Shown here piece by piece: positions 25,819-34,895 of a stretch of DNA of 60,438 bases (position 1 is the first letter of the stretch; each line of letters begins with the position of its first letter). The DNA lies in assembly GCA_963204975.1 (NCBI GenBank), contig CAUJJC010000146.1:1-60438 (forward strand), read 5' to 3'. The DNA is from Verrucomicrobiota bacterium. GTDB taxonomy: Bacteria > Verrucomicrobiota > Verrucomicrobiia > Verrucomicrobiales > Verrucomicrobiaceae. The notes beneath the pieces were generated by a model. The model made no database searches. It worked only from the letters and a program-made list of their open reading frames with translations, and was not told where the DNA came from. Both the position numbers and the translations under genes were made by a program.

Positions 25819-26223
25819 ATGACCGCTGGAGAGATTCGCTTTGATGCAGAGGCTTTAATGGAAACAGCGGAAGCCGCCGCAGGTCAGGCCTATGCACCCT
25901 ACTCAAAGGCAATGGTGGGGTGCGCGCTCGTCTCGGAGGTCGGCAACCTTTATCGCGGCTGCAATGTCGAAAACGCATCGTATGGCCTCACGATCTGTGC
26001 GGAGCGCAACGCGATCTTTGCTGGCGTGGCGGCTGAAGGTGCAAGGTTTCGGATTGCCCGCCTAGCGGTCATCGCTCGCGGTTTGGAGTTCCCACCTTGT
26101 GGTGCCTGTCGGCAGGTGATGGCGGAGTTCGCCGGAGAAGATGCTGACATCAGTTTCATGGACCGAGGCCAGATTAGAACCATGACAATGAGGGAACTTT
26201 TGCCTGCTCGTTTTAGCTTCTGA
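25819..26223 (+). CDS. cdd: Cytidine deaminase
   Basis: A 134-residue homotetramer-type cytidine deaminase converting cytidine and deoxycytidine to the uridine forms in pyrimidine salvage. Zinc and catalytic residues are present: Cys60 and Glu62 (TICAERNAIF) and Cys94/Cys97 (PPCGACRQV). The N-terminal YAPYSKAMVGCALV is the family substrate-loop signature. Length is standard. It lies 28 bp downstream of the DUF1080 gene in the same direction. A nucleoside phosphorylase and a NupC transporter are encoded at 43-46 kb. Confidence 0.96.
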   Translation: MTAGEIRFDAEALMETAEAAAGQAYAPYSKAMVGCALVSEVGNLYRGCNVENASYGLTICAERNAIFAGVAAEGARFRIARLAVIARGLEFPPCGACRQVMAEFAGEDADISFMDRGQIRTMTMRELLPARFSF

Positions 26224-26286
26224 AGAGCAGTCAATGGAGCGAAATGCGTGCTACAGGAAAAACTAAAGAAAGCTGAAATAAATGAG

Positions 26287-26322
26287 TTGACCAATATATG
26301 TTCAATAGAACATATATTGGTC
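26287..26322 (+). promoter_or_regulatory. LexA-type SOS box overlapping a promoter
   Basis: A perfect inverted repeat of 15 bp arms (26289-26303 and 26308-26322) with a 4-base centre (AATA). Its core, TGTTC-AATA-GAACA (26299-26312), matches exactly the LexA motif TGTTC-N4-GAACA reported for Verrucomicrobia. It lies within a plausible rightward sigma-70 promoter (TTGACC at 26287-26292, CATATA at 26311-26316, 18-bp spacing). The following ORF begins 4 bp after the palindrome. Confidence 0.8.
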
Positions 26323-26326
26323 GCCC

Positions 26327-26512
26327 ATGAATCAAAATACAGAGCAACTCAAGAACTGGTTTGGCCGCGTTAGGCGCATCCTCAAAAAAGCATCTGTGGC
26401 ACTGGATGACAAACAGCCGCGTTGGTGTCCCGCTAGTGGCGAAGGCACACAGATGGAGTTCCAGTTTGGTGATCCACCCAAAGTTGCCAATGGTATCCCG
26501 CAGCGCTTCTAA
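26327..26512 (+). CDS. Small ORF under the SOS-type promoter (61 aa, unknown)
   Basis: ATG at 26327 follows the palindrome by 4 bp, so its transcript would be nearly leaderless. The product is hydrophilic with a basic, probably amphipathic helix (LKNWFGRVRRILKKA) and an acidic-Pro/Gly second half; it has no membrane segment. No family is recognised. Small SOS-induced proteins of other bacteria (for example SidA and DidA of Caulobacter) inhibit division, but those are membrane proteins, so no analogy is claimed. An opposing 143-codon frame on the minus strand (26231-26662) covers the same DNA and would carry the palindrome inside it, so it is less likely. The remaining 156 bp before the next gene hold nothing recognisable. 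Confidence 0.5.
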   Translation: MNQNTEQLKNWFGRVRRILKKASVALDDKQPRWCPASGEGTQMEFQFGDPPKVANGIPQRF

Positions 26513-26668
26513 GGCGCAGGTCTGAACAGCTTCAAGAGAGACTTGTTCTGGTAGGTTTGATCGTGTCAAAGAGGCAATGAAGGCTCCGGGAATCATGCTT
26601 TTGCTTGCAAGAACCATGATTCTCCCGACAATCCGCGCCGCTCTGGCCAAGGCGCTGAGCATCTACGC

Positions 26669-27622
26669 ATGAGCAAAAAAACAGCAGTCGTCACTGGAGC
26701 CGCTGGCTTCCTGGGTTCGCACCTTTCAGATCGTTTATTGTCTGAGGGGTATCGAGTGATTGGCATCGATAATTTGCTCACCGGAAACCTGCGGAACATC
26801 GAGCATCTCACCGGGAACTCCGATTTCGAGTTTATCAGGCACGATGTGACGAACTTCATCAACGTGCCAGGCGAGGTCCATTTGGTTTTCCACATGGCAT
26901 CACCTGCCAGCCCGATCGATTATCTTCAGTTGCCAATTCAAACGCTGAAAGTGGGATCACTCGGAACGCACAATGCCTTGGGTCTTGCCAAAGCGAAGCA
27001 AGCGACCTTCCTCATCGCCTCCACCAGCGAATGCTATGGTGATCCATTGATCCATCCGCAGCGCGAAGATTATTGGGGGAATGTCAATCCCATTGGCCCA
27101 AGAGGTGTCTATGATGAAGCCAAGCGCTTCGCGGAAGCGATGACCATGGCCTATCATCGCTTTCATCAAGTGGACACGAAGATCGTGCGCATTTTTAACA
27201 CCTATGGACCGCGGATGAGGCTGGAAGATGGACGCGTGGTTCCCGCCTTCATTGGTCAAGCACTTCAAGGTCAGCCTCTGACGGTTTTCGGTGATGGCTC
27301 GCAGACACGCAGCTTCTGCTACGTGAGTGATTTGATCGACGGCATTTTCAGACTTTCCCAAAGCAATTATCACGAGCCGGTAAACATTGGAAATCCCGGC
27401 GAGATGACTGTGCTGCAATTTGCCAAAGCAATCCTCGAGATGACAGGCAGCAAATCCGAGATCGACTTCCGACCATTGCCCGTGGACGATCCCAAGGTGC
27501 GTCAACCTGATATTGGGCTTGCGCGAAAATTGCTCGCGTGGGAACCGAAAGTGTCTTTCAACGAAGGAATTGAGAAGACTGTGAATTACTTTCGTCAGTT
27601 TCTTGCAATACCGGCTTGCTGA
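26669..27622 (+). CDS. uxs: UDP-glucuronate decarboxylase (UDP-xylose synthase)
   Basis: A 317-residue extended short-chain dehydrogenase. NAD-binding [11 protein letters not shown] is at 9-19; the catalytic triad is Thr/Ser in ASTSECYGD (about 118-120) with Tyr148 and Lys152 (YDEAK). The segments [16 protein letters not shown] and [15 protein letters not shown] are diagnostic of the UXS group, which turns UDP-glucuronate into UDP-xylose for surface polysaccharides. It precedes the type IV-pilus-like block by 67 bp in the same direction. UDP-xylose could feed an exopolysaccharide or glycosylate the pilus-related proteins; the latter is speculation. Confidence 0.93.
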   Translation: MSKKTAVVTGAAGFLGSHLSDRLLSEGYRVIGIDNLLTGNLRNIEHLTGNSDFEFIRHDVTNFINVPGEVHLVFHMASPASPIDYLQLPIQTLKVGSLGTHNALGLAKAKQATFLIASTSECYGDPLIHPQREDYWGNVNPIGPRGVYDEAKRFAEAMTMAYHRFHQVDTKIVRIFNTYGPRMRLEDGRVVPAFIGQALQGQPLTVFGDGSQTRSFCYVSDLIDGIFRLSQSNYHEPVNIGNPGEMTVLQFAKAILEMTGSKSEIDFRPLPVDDPKVRQPDIGLARKLLAWEPKVSFNEGIEKTVNYFRQFLAIPAC

Positions 27623-27689
27623 AATGCACCGGCTTCTGCTACAAACTGAATAAACCAAAACTCAACCCCTCCCAACCCTACTTCATCTC

Positions 27690-28322
27690 ATGATGCGATT
27701 CTTCACCTGCCTTGCGGCGCTCGCCTTGATGACGCTCTCTGGTAATGCACAAGATGCTAAGTCCCAGATTCGAATCAAGAAAGCCAAGATCGCGATGGAG
27801 CAGCAGCAGACACCGCAGATTCAGGCATCGAACATCGTGGATAAACGGTGGAAGCCAAAAACATGGATCGAGTTTGATACGGAGTTTGAAATTGATCTGC
27901 CCCGCACCGCCGGCGGTGAGGAAGGTAGCTTTCCGGCTTTGGAGTTCAAATACTACGCTGGCGTGAACGCTCAGAGCAAAGAGCGCAAGACCATCGTCCT
28001 CACCGGCACCATCACCTACCAAAACATCCCGGCCCATGGTGACCTGCACGCCTTGGCATTCATTTCCCCCTCAACTTTGAAGCGAGTGCTCCTCAAAGAC
28101 AACGGAGGCAAGGCAGATGTCGGTGCTTTCGGGGTGGAGATTCGCGTGAACGGCGAAGTGCTAACCTTTGCGTCTAGCAATGGACGGGCATGGTGGATCG
28201 ACGCAACGACCAAGCAGCCAAGCGATTCTTTTTCATTTGAAGATGGAGGAGTCCTTGGAAAAGACAAAACTCCCTTTGCACCATTCTGGGGTGACTACGA
28301 TGTCACACCCCAATCCCGCTAA
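27690..28322 (+). CDS. Secreted Amuc_1102-like protein, first gene of pilus-like block
   Basis: A 210-residue exported protein with a signal peptide (MMRFFTCLAALALMTLSGNAQ). The mature region is beta-rich: IEFDTEFEIDLPRTAGGEEG, IVLTGTITYQNIP, VEIRVNGEVLTFASSNGRAWW. Assignment rests mainly on position: in A. muciniphila Amuc_1102 stands next to the PilM-like Amuc_1101, at the same place, with similar length. It has no prepilin peptidase cleavage motif (the signal is classical), so it is not a standard pilin. It probably acts in the periplasm or at the outer membrane with the downstream secretin. The gap to the next gene is 53 bp with no terminator. Confidence 0.7.
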   Translation: MMRFFTCLAALALMTLSGNAQDAKSQIRIKKAKIAMEQQQTPQIQASNIVDKRWKPKTWIEFDTEFEIDLPRTAGGEEGSFPALEFKYYAGVNAQSKERKTIVLTGTITYQNIPAHGDLHALAFISPSTLKRVLLKDNGGKADVGAFGVEIRVNGEVLTFASSNGRAWWIDATTKQPSDSFSFEDGGVLGKDKTPFAPFWGDYDVTPQSR

Positions 28323-28375
28323 CACCCTGGGTGCATTAATCCGAATAGTTTAGTCAAGCCTCAACGTAACTTCGC

Positions 28376-30190
28376 ATGGCAGACAGCAAGAATCTCGTCG
28401 TCCTCAACCTTGGTTCCCAGAGAGTGGGAGCCGCAGTGTTTGGTAAGACATCTGGTGGTGACCTCATGCTGAAAAAGTATGAGTTCTCTGAGATGATGGG
28501 TGACCCATCCGTTGATGCGACTCGGTTGCCTCAATTGAAGGTGGCGCTCTCGGAATTGTCGGATCGACTCAAGTTGAAGGGCACTTCGGCTTGGTATGCC
28601 GTGGCTGGACACTCGGTCTTCACAAGATTTGTCAAACTTCCGCCTGTGTCAGCCGACAAGGTGGATCAAATTGTTGAGTTTGAAGCCCGGCAAAACGTTC
28701 CGTTTCCGATTAATGAAGTGTCGTGGGATTATGAGTTTGTAAGTCCTGCGGACTATGGAGAGCGTGAAGTGGTCCTCGTGGCGATGAAGTCCGATTCGCT
28801 CAACGAAATCAATGATCAAGTCGTTGCGGCAGGCATTCAGACGAAAGGTGTCGATCTCGCTCCTACTGCCATCTTCAACGCGTTTCGTTATAGCTATCCC
28901 GAAGTCGATGAGCCTTGTGTTCTGATTGATCTGGGGGCGCGATCAACGAATCTGGTGTTCGTCGAAAGCGGAAAGATGTTCACTCGCAATATCTTGGTAG
29001 GTGGCGCAGCTGTCACTGGAGCTATTGGAAAAGAGTTCAATCTGGGATTTGGTGATGCCGAGCAGCAGAAAGTGTCGCAGGGCTTTATCGCCTTGGGCGG
29101 ATCAGTGGCTGATCATTCCGACCCCGGGCTCGCCGAGCTTTCGAAAGTGATCAGAAACTCGATGACCCGCCTTCACGGTGAGGTTTTGAGAACCTTCAAT
29201 TATTACCGTGCCCAGCAAGGCGGCTCCGCACCCCAGAGAATTTTCCTTTGTGGTGGGGGTGCTCAGTTGGGCTACGTCGTGGAGTTTTTCCAAGAAAAGT
29301 TCAAAGTGCCTGTTGAAACTTTCAACGCACTTAGAGGAGTTCAGATCGCTCCTGGCGTTAATGCAGCCTCTGCTAATCAAGAGGGACACCTCATGGGTGA
29401 GCTTGTGGGTTTGGCCTTACGAGCCAAAGGTGCTTGTCCTGTGGAGGTTGAGCTTGTCCCTAATGCGCTTGAGATTTCTCGCGATGCCGCGAAACGCGCG
29501 CCTGCCTTGGTGATGGCAGGTCTTTGTCTGTGGGGGATGCTTGGCGCTTCTACCGTCTATGTCAAAAAAGCTGATGAGGCGGTGAGTAAAAAAATCGATC
29601 AAGTCCAAACCAAGTATAACAAACTCTCCGGACACTCGGCTGCAATTGCAGAGCTGAATAACAAACTGGAAGATCTCAAAGCCCAGAGCGGGCAGCTCGA
29701 AGAAGCGGTTAATGACCGCTCTTACTGGGTCAGAATGCTGGCCGACCTAAACAATCGTTTCGACAATGACTTTTTGTGGCTCACCCTCGTTGAGCCTTTG
29801 AAGAACGGCACATCGCTGAGCACAGCTCTCGTGAACACGGCGGGTTCGTCGTCGGCAGTGGATCCAAGTGCTGGTTCTGGCTCCTTGTTCATTCCTCCGA
29901 ATGTTCCTGCACCTACCGGTGCTTCAATGGCCACAGATGCTCCCGCAGACGGCGCGCAGCCGAAGACAGAACTCCGATTGCTCGGCTTGTATCGAAAGAA
30001 TGACGAAGGTCAGGAGGTGGTTTATCGCTTCGCAAAGGCTCTAGCAAAGTCAGAGTTTTTCGATGCTCCTGACATTGATACGAAATTGAACGACTACTGC
30101 AAAGCGGAGGCGGGTGTTGGCGAGGATCGCTATGCCTACCGCTTCGAAATCAGGGTTCCCTTAAAGGCCCCCATGCAATTCAAAAAATAA
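28376..30190 (+). CDS. PilM-PilN fusion (Amuc_1101-like)
   Basis: A 604-residue protein. Residues 1-355 are an actin-like PilM: LNLGSQRVGAAVFG (10-23), phosphate-2 text VLIDLGARSTNLVFV (182-196), and FLCGGGAQLG (290-299). At 358-371 ELVPNALEISRDAA resembles the cytoplasmic PilN tail that docks into PilM; a membrane helix follows (about 376-397), then a coiled coil (about 400-445) and a periplasmic domain with a low-complexity Ser/Pro linker (about 490-525). In type IV pili PilM and PilN are separate proteins joined by that tail; here they are one chain. It matches Amuc_1101 in gene order. The stop overlaps the next start (TAATG), indicating coupling. Confidence 0.88.
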   Translation: MADSKNLVVLNLGSQRVGAAVFGKTSGGDLMLKKYEFSEMMGDPSVDATRLPQLKVALSELSDRLKLKGTSAWYAVAGHSVFTRFVKLPPVSADKVDQIVEFEARQNVPFPINEVSWDYEFVSPADYGEREVVLVAMKSDSLNEINDQVVAAGIQTKGVDLAPTAIFNAFRYSYPEVDEPCVLIDLGARSTNLVFVESGKMFTRNILVGGAAVTGAIGKEFNLGFGDAEQQKVSQGFIALGGSVADHSDPGLAELSKVIRNSMTRLHGEVLRTFNYYRAQQGGSAPQRIFLCGGGAQLGYVVEFFQEKFKVPVETFNALRGVQIAPGVNAASANQEGHLMGELVGLALRAKGACPVEVELVPNALEISRDAAKRAPALVMAGLCLWGMLGASTVYVKKADEAVSKKIDQVQTKYNKLSGHSAAIAELNNKLEDLKAQSGQLEEAVNDRSYWVRMLADLNNRFDNDFLWLTLVEPLKNGTSLSTALVNTAGSSSAVDPSAGSGSLFIPPNVPAPTGASMATDAPADGAQPKTELRLLGLYRKNDEGQEVVYRFAKALAKSEFFDAPDIDTKLNDYCKAEAGVGEDRYAYRFEIRVPLKAPMQFKK

Positions 30191-31230
30191 TGGACTGGAT
30201 TCGAGAAAACAAAACGCTGGCTGCAATTGCTGGGGTATTTTTGACTGGGGCAATTGGCATTGGTGCCATTCTACTCATGTCTCATTTCAGCTATGGCGAA
30301 TCACTTGAGAAGCTGAGTGCCCTCACCAGTAAGGTGGCTACGCAAGAGCGAGCCTCAATATATCCCAGCCAAGAAAATGTGGACACCCTTGCCCAGAAAG
30401 TTTCCTCATACGAGGAGGGGGTTGGCAAGTTGGGTGACGTTCTTCTGAGACTTCAGCCGAAGACTGAAGACATCAAGGACACTGAATTTCAGGCGAAGCT
30501 CAAAGAAGAAATTGCAGCGGTCCGCGCAAAGGCAGATCAAGCCAAATGCACGCTTCCCAAGGATTTCGCTTTTGGATTCGATGCATACACTCGTCAAGTT
30601 CCTGCTGCTGCTGCCGCTGCTGAACTGAAAGACTACTTCGATTCGGTGAACTCGATTGTCGCTGCAGTTATCGATAATGGCGTAGTTGGTATCGACACCT
30701 TTGAAAGGTCGGAGCTAAAGATCGAGAAAGGTGAGCCAGCTGCTAGTGAAGAGACGACAACTCGGTCTGAGTCAAAAGCGAAATCAAAATCCAAACCCAA
30801 GGCGGGAGGCAAGCAAGCAAAGCCTGCCAAGGAAATCACCAAAGTCGTTGAGCGTCGCCAAGTTACCATGACTCTGACGACCGATCAGCGCCCGCTACAG
30901 GCTCTAATGAACATTCTGGCGAGCCCGACCAAAATGCCTTATTTCACGGTGGTCCGGAACCTCAGAGTTGAGAATGAGAAGCAGGATGGCCCACTTCGTA
31001 ATATGCCAATGACTACAGCTTCCGCTGAGCCAGCCACTACAACAGAGCCAAGCGATGCTGCGAAGCCAAATGGAGATGGAGCGGCAACCGCGCCGAAGGT
31101 CGAGGTAATTTCCGCTCCAAAACCACTGCCGCCTGATGCTGTAGCTGTTATTGGAGGCGAGAAGCTGAAAGTCTATTTAGAAGTGGACATAGTCAAATTC
31201 GTCGCACCAGCCCCTGAATCTTCAGAATAG
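30190..31230 (+). CDS. Amuc_1100-like PilO-type membrane protein
   Basis: A 346-residue protein anchored by one N-terminal helix (about 10-30) with a short cytoplasmic tail, a coiled coil (about 35-80) and a periplasmic alpha/beta part. GFDAYTRQVPAAAAAAELKDY and the following SVNSIVAAV align by eye with the corresponding text of Akkermansia Amuc_1100, the protein shown to have effects on mammalian hosts; topology fits PilO. It differs by a Lys/Ser-rich insert (about 190-215, ESKAKSKSKPKAGGKQAKPA) and a Thr/Ala/Pro-rich segment near 270-300, so it is longer than Amuc_1100 (317). It is translationally coupled to the PilM-PilN gene. Role: presumably an inner-membrane alignment subunit between PilN and the secretin. 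Confidence 0.85.
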   Translation: MDWIRENKTLAAIAGVFLTGAIGIGAILLMSHFSYGESLEKLSALTSKVATQERASIYPSQENVDTLAQKVSSYEEGVGKLGDVLLRLQPKTEDIKDTEFQAKLKEEIAAVRAKADQAKCTLPKDFAFGFDAYTRQVPAAAAAAELKDYFDSVNSIVAAVIDNGVVGIDTFERSELKIEKGEPAASEETTTRSESKAKSKSKPKAGGKQAKPAKEITKVVERRQVTMTLTTDQRPLQALMNILASPTKMPYFTVVRNLRVENEKQDGPLRNMPMTTASAEPATTTEPSDAAKPNGDGAATAPKVEVISAPKPLPPDAVAVIGGEKLKVYLEVDIVKFVAPAPESSE

Positions 31231-31278
31231 TCTTCACACTAGCTTGAGCGAACTCAAAAACCTTTCCCGCAACGAATC

Positions 31279-32235
31279 ATGGCCAATCGCGAGGCAAACT
31301 ACGATAAAATCATTCTTGGCAGTGCTGCGCTCCTAGCGCTGGCGGTTGCTGGCTATCTTTACACACTGAAGGCTGGCTTCGGTGAAAAGATGGTTGAGAC
31401 CCGTTCTACACCGAAGGCGGAATTTGGAGAGATTCCCATTGAGAATGTTGATTCGGCGATTGGAAACCTGAAGACTGTCTTTAACTGGGTCTCACCGGTG
31501 AAGGGAAATAAGCCAGTCCCATTGAATAAGTCCATTCCCATCATTTTGAAGGACGGGCAATTGTTTGACATGTTTGTTGAGACACCTCCTTTGAGAGACC
31601 CCATGACGAACAAGTATTTGAGGGATAACGACCTTGAATATCTCTCAGCAAATGTCGGGGACCTAGATCCTGATGGCGATGGCTTCAACAATCTTGAGGA
31701 GTTCAATAAGCAAACAAACCCCAAGAGTTCCGAAAGTCATCCTCCAGAAACAGATAAGCTATTTTTCAAAGAGCGCATTCAGAATAGTTACATTTTATCT
31801 TTAGCTACACCTGATCTGCCACTGCTGGTCCAGCGCACAGAGCCGACCCGAGGTTCCGTCCTTATTCCCGCAGTGCCAGGAGATTTTGGATTCGATAAAG
31901 GAGCCCCCCCCCGTTTCAAAGCACTCGCTTTCCACAAGAAAACAACACCTGAGGGCAAAGATGTCTCAGAGTTGGAGGTGGAGGATGTGGCGACCAACCA
32001 GAAGTTTACCCTAGTTTATAAGACTCCATTCAATCTGGCTGAGTTCCAGGTCAAACTGGAATTCAGGCTAAAGGTGGTTACGGAGCTACCCGCTTTGAAG
32101 AAAGGTGAGACATTCAGACTCCCTGAAGTGCCCAATACTTACAAGGTGATCGATGTTGCCGAGGATTCGGCTACAATTGCCGAGATCAAGGATGGCACTC
32201 CAGGCACACCCTTTGTTGTGAGCAAACGCCCATGA
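31279..32235 (+). CDS. Amuc_1099-like membrane-anchored protein with EF-loop motif
   Basis: A 318-residue protein with an N-terminal membrane helix (about 11-30) and a periplasmic body. Residues 128-140 (DLDPDGDGFNNLE) form a textbook Asp-rich EF-hand/thrombospondin-type calcium loop. The rest is beta-rich with a Gly/Pro ending (FRLPEVPNTYKVIDVAEDSATI) reminiscent of a PilP HR domain, which contacts secretins. It is in the position of Amuc_1099. The calcium-loop reading is directly visible; the PilP analogy is inference. It lies 48 bp from the Amuc_1100-like gene and 99 bp before the secretin gene. Confidence 0.75.
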   Translation: MANREANYDKIILGSAALLALAVAGYLYTLKAGFGEKMVETRSTPKAEFGEIPIENVDSAIGNLKTVFNWVSPVKGNKPVPLNKSIPIILKDGQLFDMFVETPPLRDPMTNKYLRDNDLEYLSANVGDLDPDGDGFNNLEEFNKQTNPKSSESHPPETDKLFFKERIQNSYILSLATPDLPLLVQRTEPTRGSVLIPAVPGDFGFDKGAPPRFKALAFHKKTTPEGKDVSELEVEDVATNQKFTLVYKTPFNLAEFQVKLEFRLKVVTELPALKKGETFRLPEVPNTYKVIDVAEDSATIAEIKDGTPGTPFVVSKRP

Positions 32236-32334
32236 TAAAAAACTATGTCTTTGCCCAAAAATAATCTCGCCAAGTGATCTCATTTTCGGCTATTTAAGTT
32301 CCCCTTCCGCCACGCAATTTCTCCCGCACATTCT

Positions 32335-34869
32335 ATGACTCGAAATAACGGACTCGTGCTCTGCACTCGAACCCTACTTGTGGCTGCCCTAGCGGCAACT
32401 ACATCACCCACCAACACCTTTGCTGGCGACGGAGGCCCAGGGGGACTCTCTGGAATAGCAGAACGTGAAATTGCCCGGCGCATGGCACGAATGGAAGATG
32501 CCCGTCAAGCTATCGAGAAAGGCGACAAGCTGTATGCTGAAGGCGATTACGAAGCGGCTCTTGGGCTCTATAAATCCGCTGTTGAATCTATCCCCAATGC
32601 ACCTACCACCCAAGAGTGGCGCAGCATGGCTCAAGCACGTTACGCAGACGCCTGCGTGGCGCTGGCAAGAGAGCGTGCAAAGAATGGAAGGTATAAGGAA
32701 GCAAATGAACTTTTGGATGGTGCCCTCGTCATCAATCCAGAACACAAAGGAGCGAATACGCTGAAGAAGCAACTTGCTGACCCTGACCGTTTCCCTCCAG
32801 CATTGACACCAGAGCATGTGCAGAAGGTTGAGACTGTCCAAAGAGCTTTGCAAAAAGCCAACAGCTACATTGACCTCGGTGACTACGATAATGCCAACAA
32901 GGAATTCCAAGACGCACTCCGCAGCGACCCCTATAATGTGTCAGCACGTCGTGGGATGGAGCGCTTAGAACAACACAAATCCGAATACTTCGATGCGGCG
33001 CGAGATCACCAGCGCGCACGGATGCTGAACTTGGTTTCCGAAGCATGGGAGGACAAAGTTCCTGTCGCAGCGGTGAACATCGATACTGGCATTGGCCTCA
33101 GCGGAGTTGATGCAACTACGTATTACGTTGAGAAGATGAAGACGATTCGTTTTCCGACAGTGACATTCGCCGGAGCTAGCATCGACGAAGCGGTGGAGTT
33201 CTTGCGCATGAAGAGTCGCGATCTCGATGAATCGGAGCGTGATCCTGCGCGTAAAGGTGTTAACATCATTCTCAAAGCTGGTGAGACGCCTTCGACGGCA
33301 GCTATTACTTTGGATCTCAAAGATGTTCCGATGGAAGAGGCTCTGCGTTACGTCACTGAGCTTGCTGGTATGAAGTTCAAAGTTGAGCCTCATGCTGTTT
33401 TGGTTGTTCCGGTAACTGAAAGCACAACTGAGCAATACACTCGTGTTTATAAGGTTCCGCCTGATTTCACTTCGATCGGTGGTGATAATTCATCGGCGGC
33501 ACCTACGGCACCTGCTGACCCCTTTGCTCCAGCTGGCGGTGGTGCTCCGACTTCGACTCTTGCTACAAGAAAGGGTGCGAGAGACATTCTGATGGGGCAA
33601 GGTATTCCATTCCCTGATGGTGCATCAGCCGTTTTCAATCCTGTGACATCACAACTGATCGTGAAAAACACGGCTCCGAACCTCGATCTCGTGGAAACCT
33701 TCGTTGATTCTTTGAAGGACAAAGCACCGAAGCTCATTTATATCACAACTAAGTTTGTTGAAGTGAGCCAAAAAAACACGGACGAACTTGGTTTTGATTG
33801 GCTCCTTGGGCCATTCAATATTCCAGGCAGTGATCGTGCGTTTGGAACAGGAGGCACAGTGGGCAATTCCGCGAATGGCTCTCTGACTGATCAAGCTGGA
33901 GCTTATGTTGACTTCCCATTCCTGTCTCCAGGCGTTGGCGGGACTCCGATTGGAAGCAACCCGATTTCACGTGGCATGAGATTTGGTTCTCAGGCTATTA
34001 TTCCTGACTCAATCGACGGATTGCTGACCGCAACTAAAACAGTTTCAAGCGTCAGCCCAGGTTTATTCGCTCTTTCGGGCGTGATGACTGATCCTCAATT
34101 TCAGGTCGTTATTCGTGCGCTCAATCAGCGTAAGGGTGTCGATCTCATGAGTGCGCCAAGTGTAACCACGAAGAGCGGCCAGCGTGCATCGGTCGAAGTG
34201 GTTCGTGAATTCATGTATCCAACAGAGTTCGATCCACCCCAGATTCCTCAACAATTCGGAGGCCAGGGAGGCAATGTTAACCTTGGTGGTGGCGGTGGTG
34301 GTGGATCAGGCGGTTCCTTCCCAGTTACACCTACAACGCCAACTGCATTCGAAATGAAGCCCGTTGGTGTTAGAATGGAAGTCGATCCAGTGGTGGGACC
34401 CGACGGATATTCCATTGACTTGAACTTGGCACCTGAAGTGAATGAGTTTGAAGGATTCATCAATTACGGCAGCCCAATTCAGACTTCTAGTTCCGATGCA
34501 CTGGGTAACCCTGTGACTCTTGTGCTTACCGAAAACCGCATTCCTCAGCCTGTGTTCTCAACTCGTAAGGTTCAGACCGCAGTAACTGTTTGGGACGGGC
34601 AGACAGTTGCGATGGGCGGCTTGATCCGCGAAGATGTCCAGGATGTTGAGGACAAGGTTCCTCTGCTTGGGGACATTCCTTTCATTGGACGCCTTTTCCA
34701 GACCAAGGCAGAGGATCACTTTAAGCGTAACCTTATGATCTTTGTGACAGCTAAGCTCATCGATCCTTCTGGACAGCCGATCAAGCAAGTTACTGCTCCA
34801 GTTGTTCCGGTGGATGGTGCTGGTGCAGTTGGCGGCTCTCTGTTCCCTGCTCCTGCTGGAGGGCAATAG
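32335..34869 (+). CDS. Secretin with N-terminal TPR repeats (Amuc_1098-like)
   Basis: An 844-residue outer-membrane secretin. A signal peptide (about 1-30) is followed by TPR-like helices (about 57-145 and 163-212; GDYEAALGLYKSAVESIP, GDYDNANKEFQDALRSDP), an N0/STN-type domain (about 271-360), a Pro/Ala-rich linker, N-domains and the C-terminal secretin core. The secretin signature VPLLGDIPFIGRLF is near residues 775-788, and GVDLMSAPSVTTKSGQ opens the core. A glycine run sits near 650-662 in a loop. The added TPR part suggests peptidoglycan or pilotin-like contacts. No PilF/PilB or PilT ATPase and no prepilin gene is in the window, so the machine must use genes elsewhere. A terminator follows. 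Confidence 0.93.
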   Translation: MTRNNGLVLCTRTLLVAALAATTSPTNTFAGDGGPGGLSGIAEREIARRMARMEDARQAIEKGDKLYAEGDYEAALGLYKSAVESIPNAPTTQEWRSMAQARYADACVALARERAKNGRYKEANELLDGALVINPEHKGANTLKKQLADPDRFPPALTPEHVQKVETVQRALQKANSYIDLGDYDNANKEFQDALRSDPYNVSARRGMERLEQHKSEYFDAARDHQRARMLNLVSEAWEDKVPVAAVNIDTGIGLSGVDATTYYVEKMKTIRFPTVTFAGASIDEAVEFLRMKSRDLDESERDPARKGVNIILKAGETPSTAAITLDLKDVPMEEALRYVTELAGMKFKVEPHAVLVVPVTESTTEQYTRVYKVPPDFTSIGGDNSSAAPTAPADPFAPAGGGAPTSTLATRKGARDILMGQGIPFPDGASAVFNPVTSQLIVKNTAPNLDLVETFVDSLKDKAPKLIYITTKFVEVSQKNTDELGFDWLLGPFNIPGSDRAFGTGGTVGNSANGSLTDQAGAYVDFPFLSPGVGGTPIGSNPISRGMRFGSQAIIPDSIDGLLTATKTVSSVSPGLFALSGVMTDPQFQVVIRALNQRKGVDLMSAPSVTTKSGQRASVEVVREFMYPTEFDPPQIPQQFGGQGGNVNLGGGGGGGSGGSFPVTPTTPTAFEMKPVGVRMEVDPVVGPDGYSIDLNLAPEVNEFEGFINYGSPIQTSSSDALGNPVTLVLTENRIPQPVFSTRKVQTAVTVWDGQTVAMGGLIREDVQDVEDKVPLLGDIPFIGRLFQTKAEDHFKRNLMIFVTAKLIDPSGQPIKQVTAPVVPVDGAGAVGGSLFPAPAGGQ

Positions 34870-34895
34870 CGGCTGAGATATTAAGATCTCTATTT

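Noticed and set aside
26231..26662. 143-codon minus-strand frame across the SOS palindrome
   Set aside because: It would contain the operator inside its coding region and has no promoter; the plus-strand ORF fits the promoter geometry better, though this is not proven.
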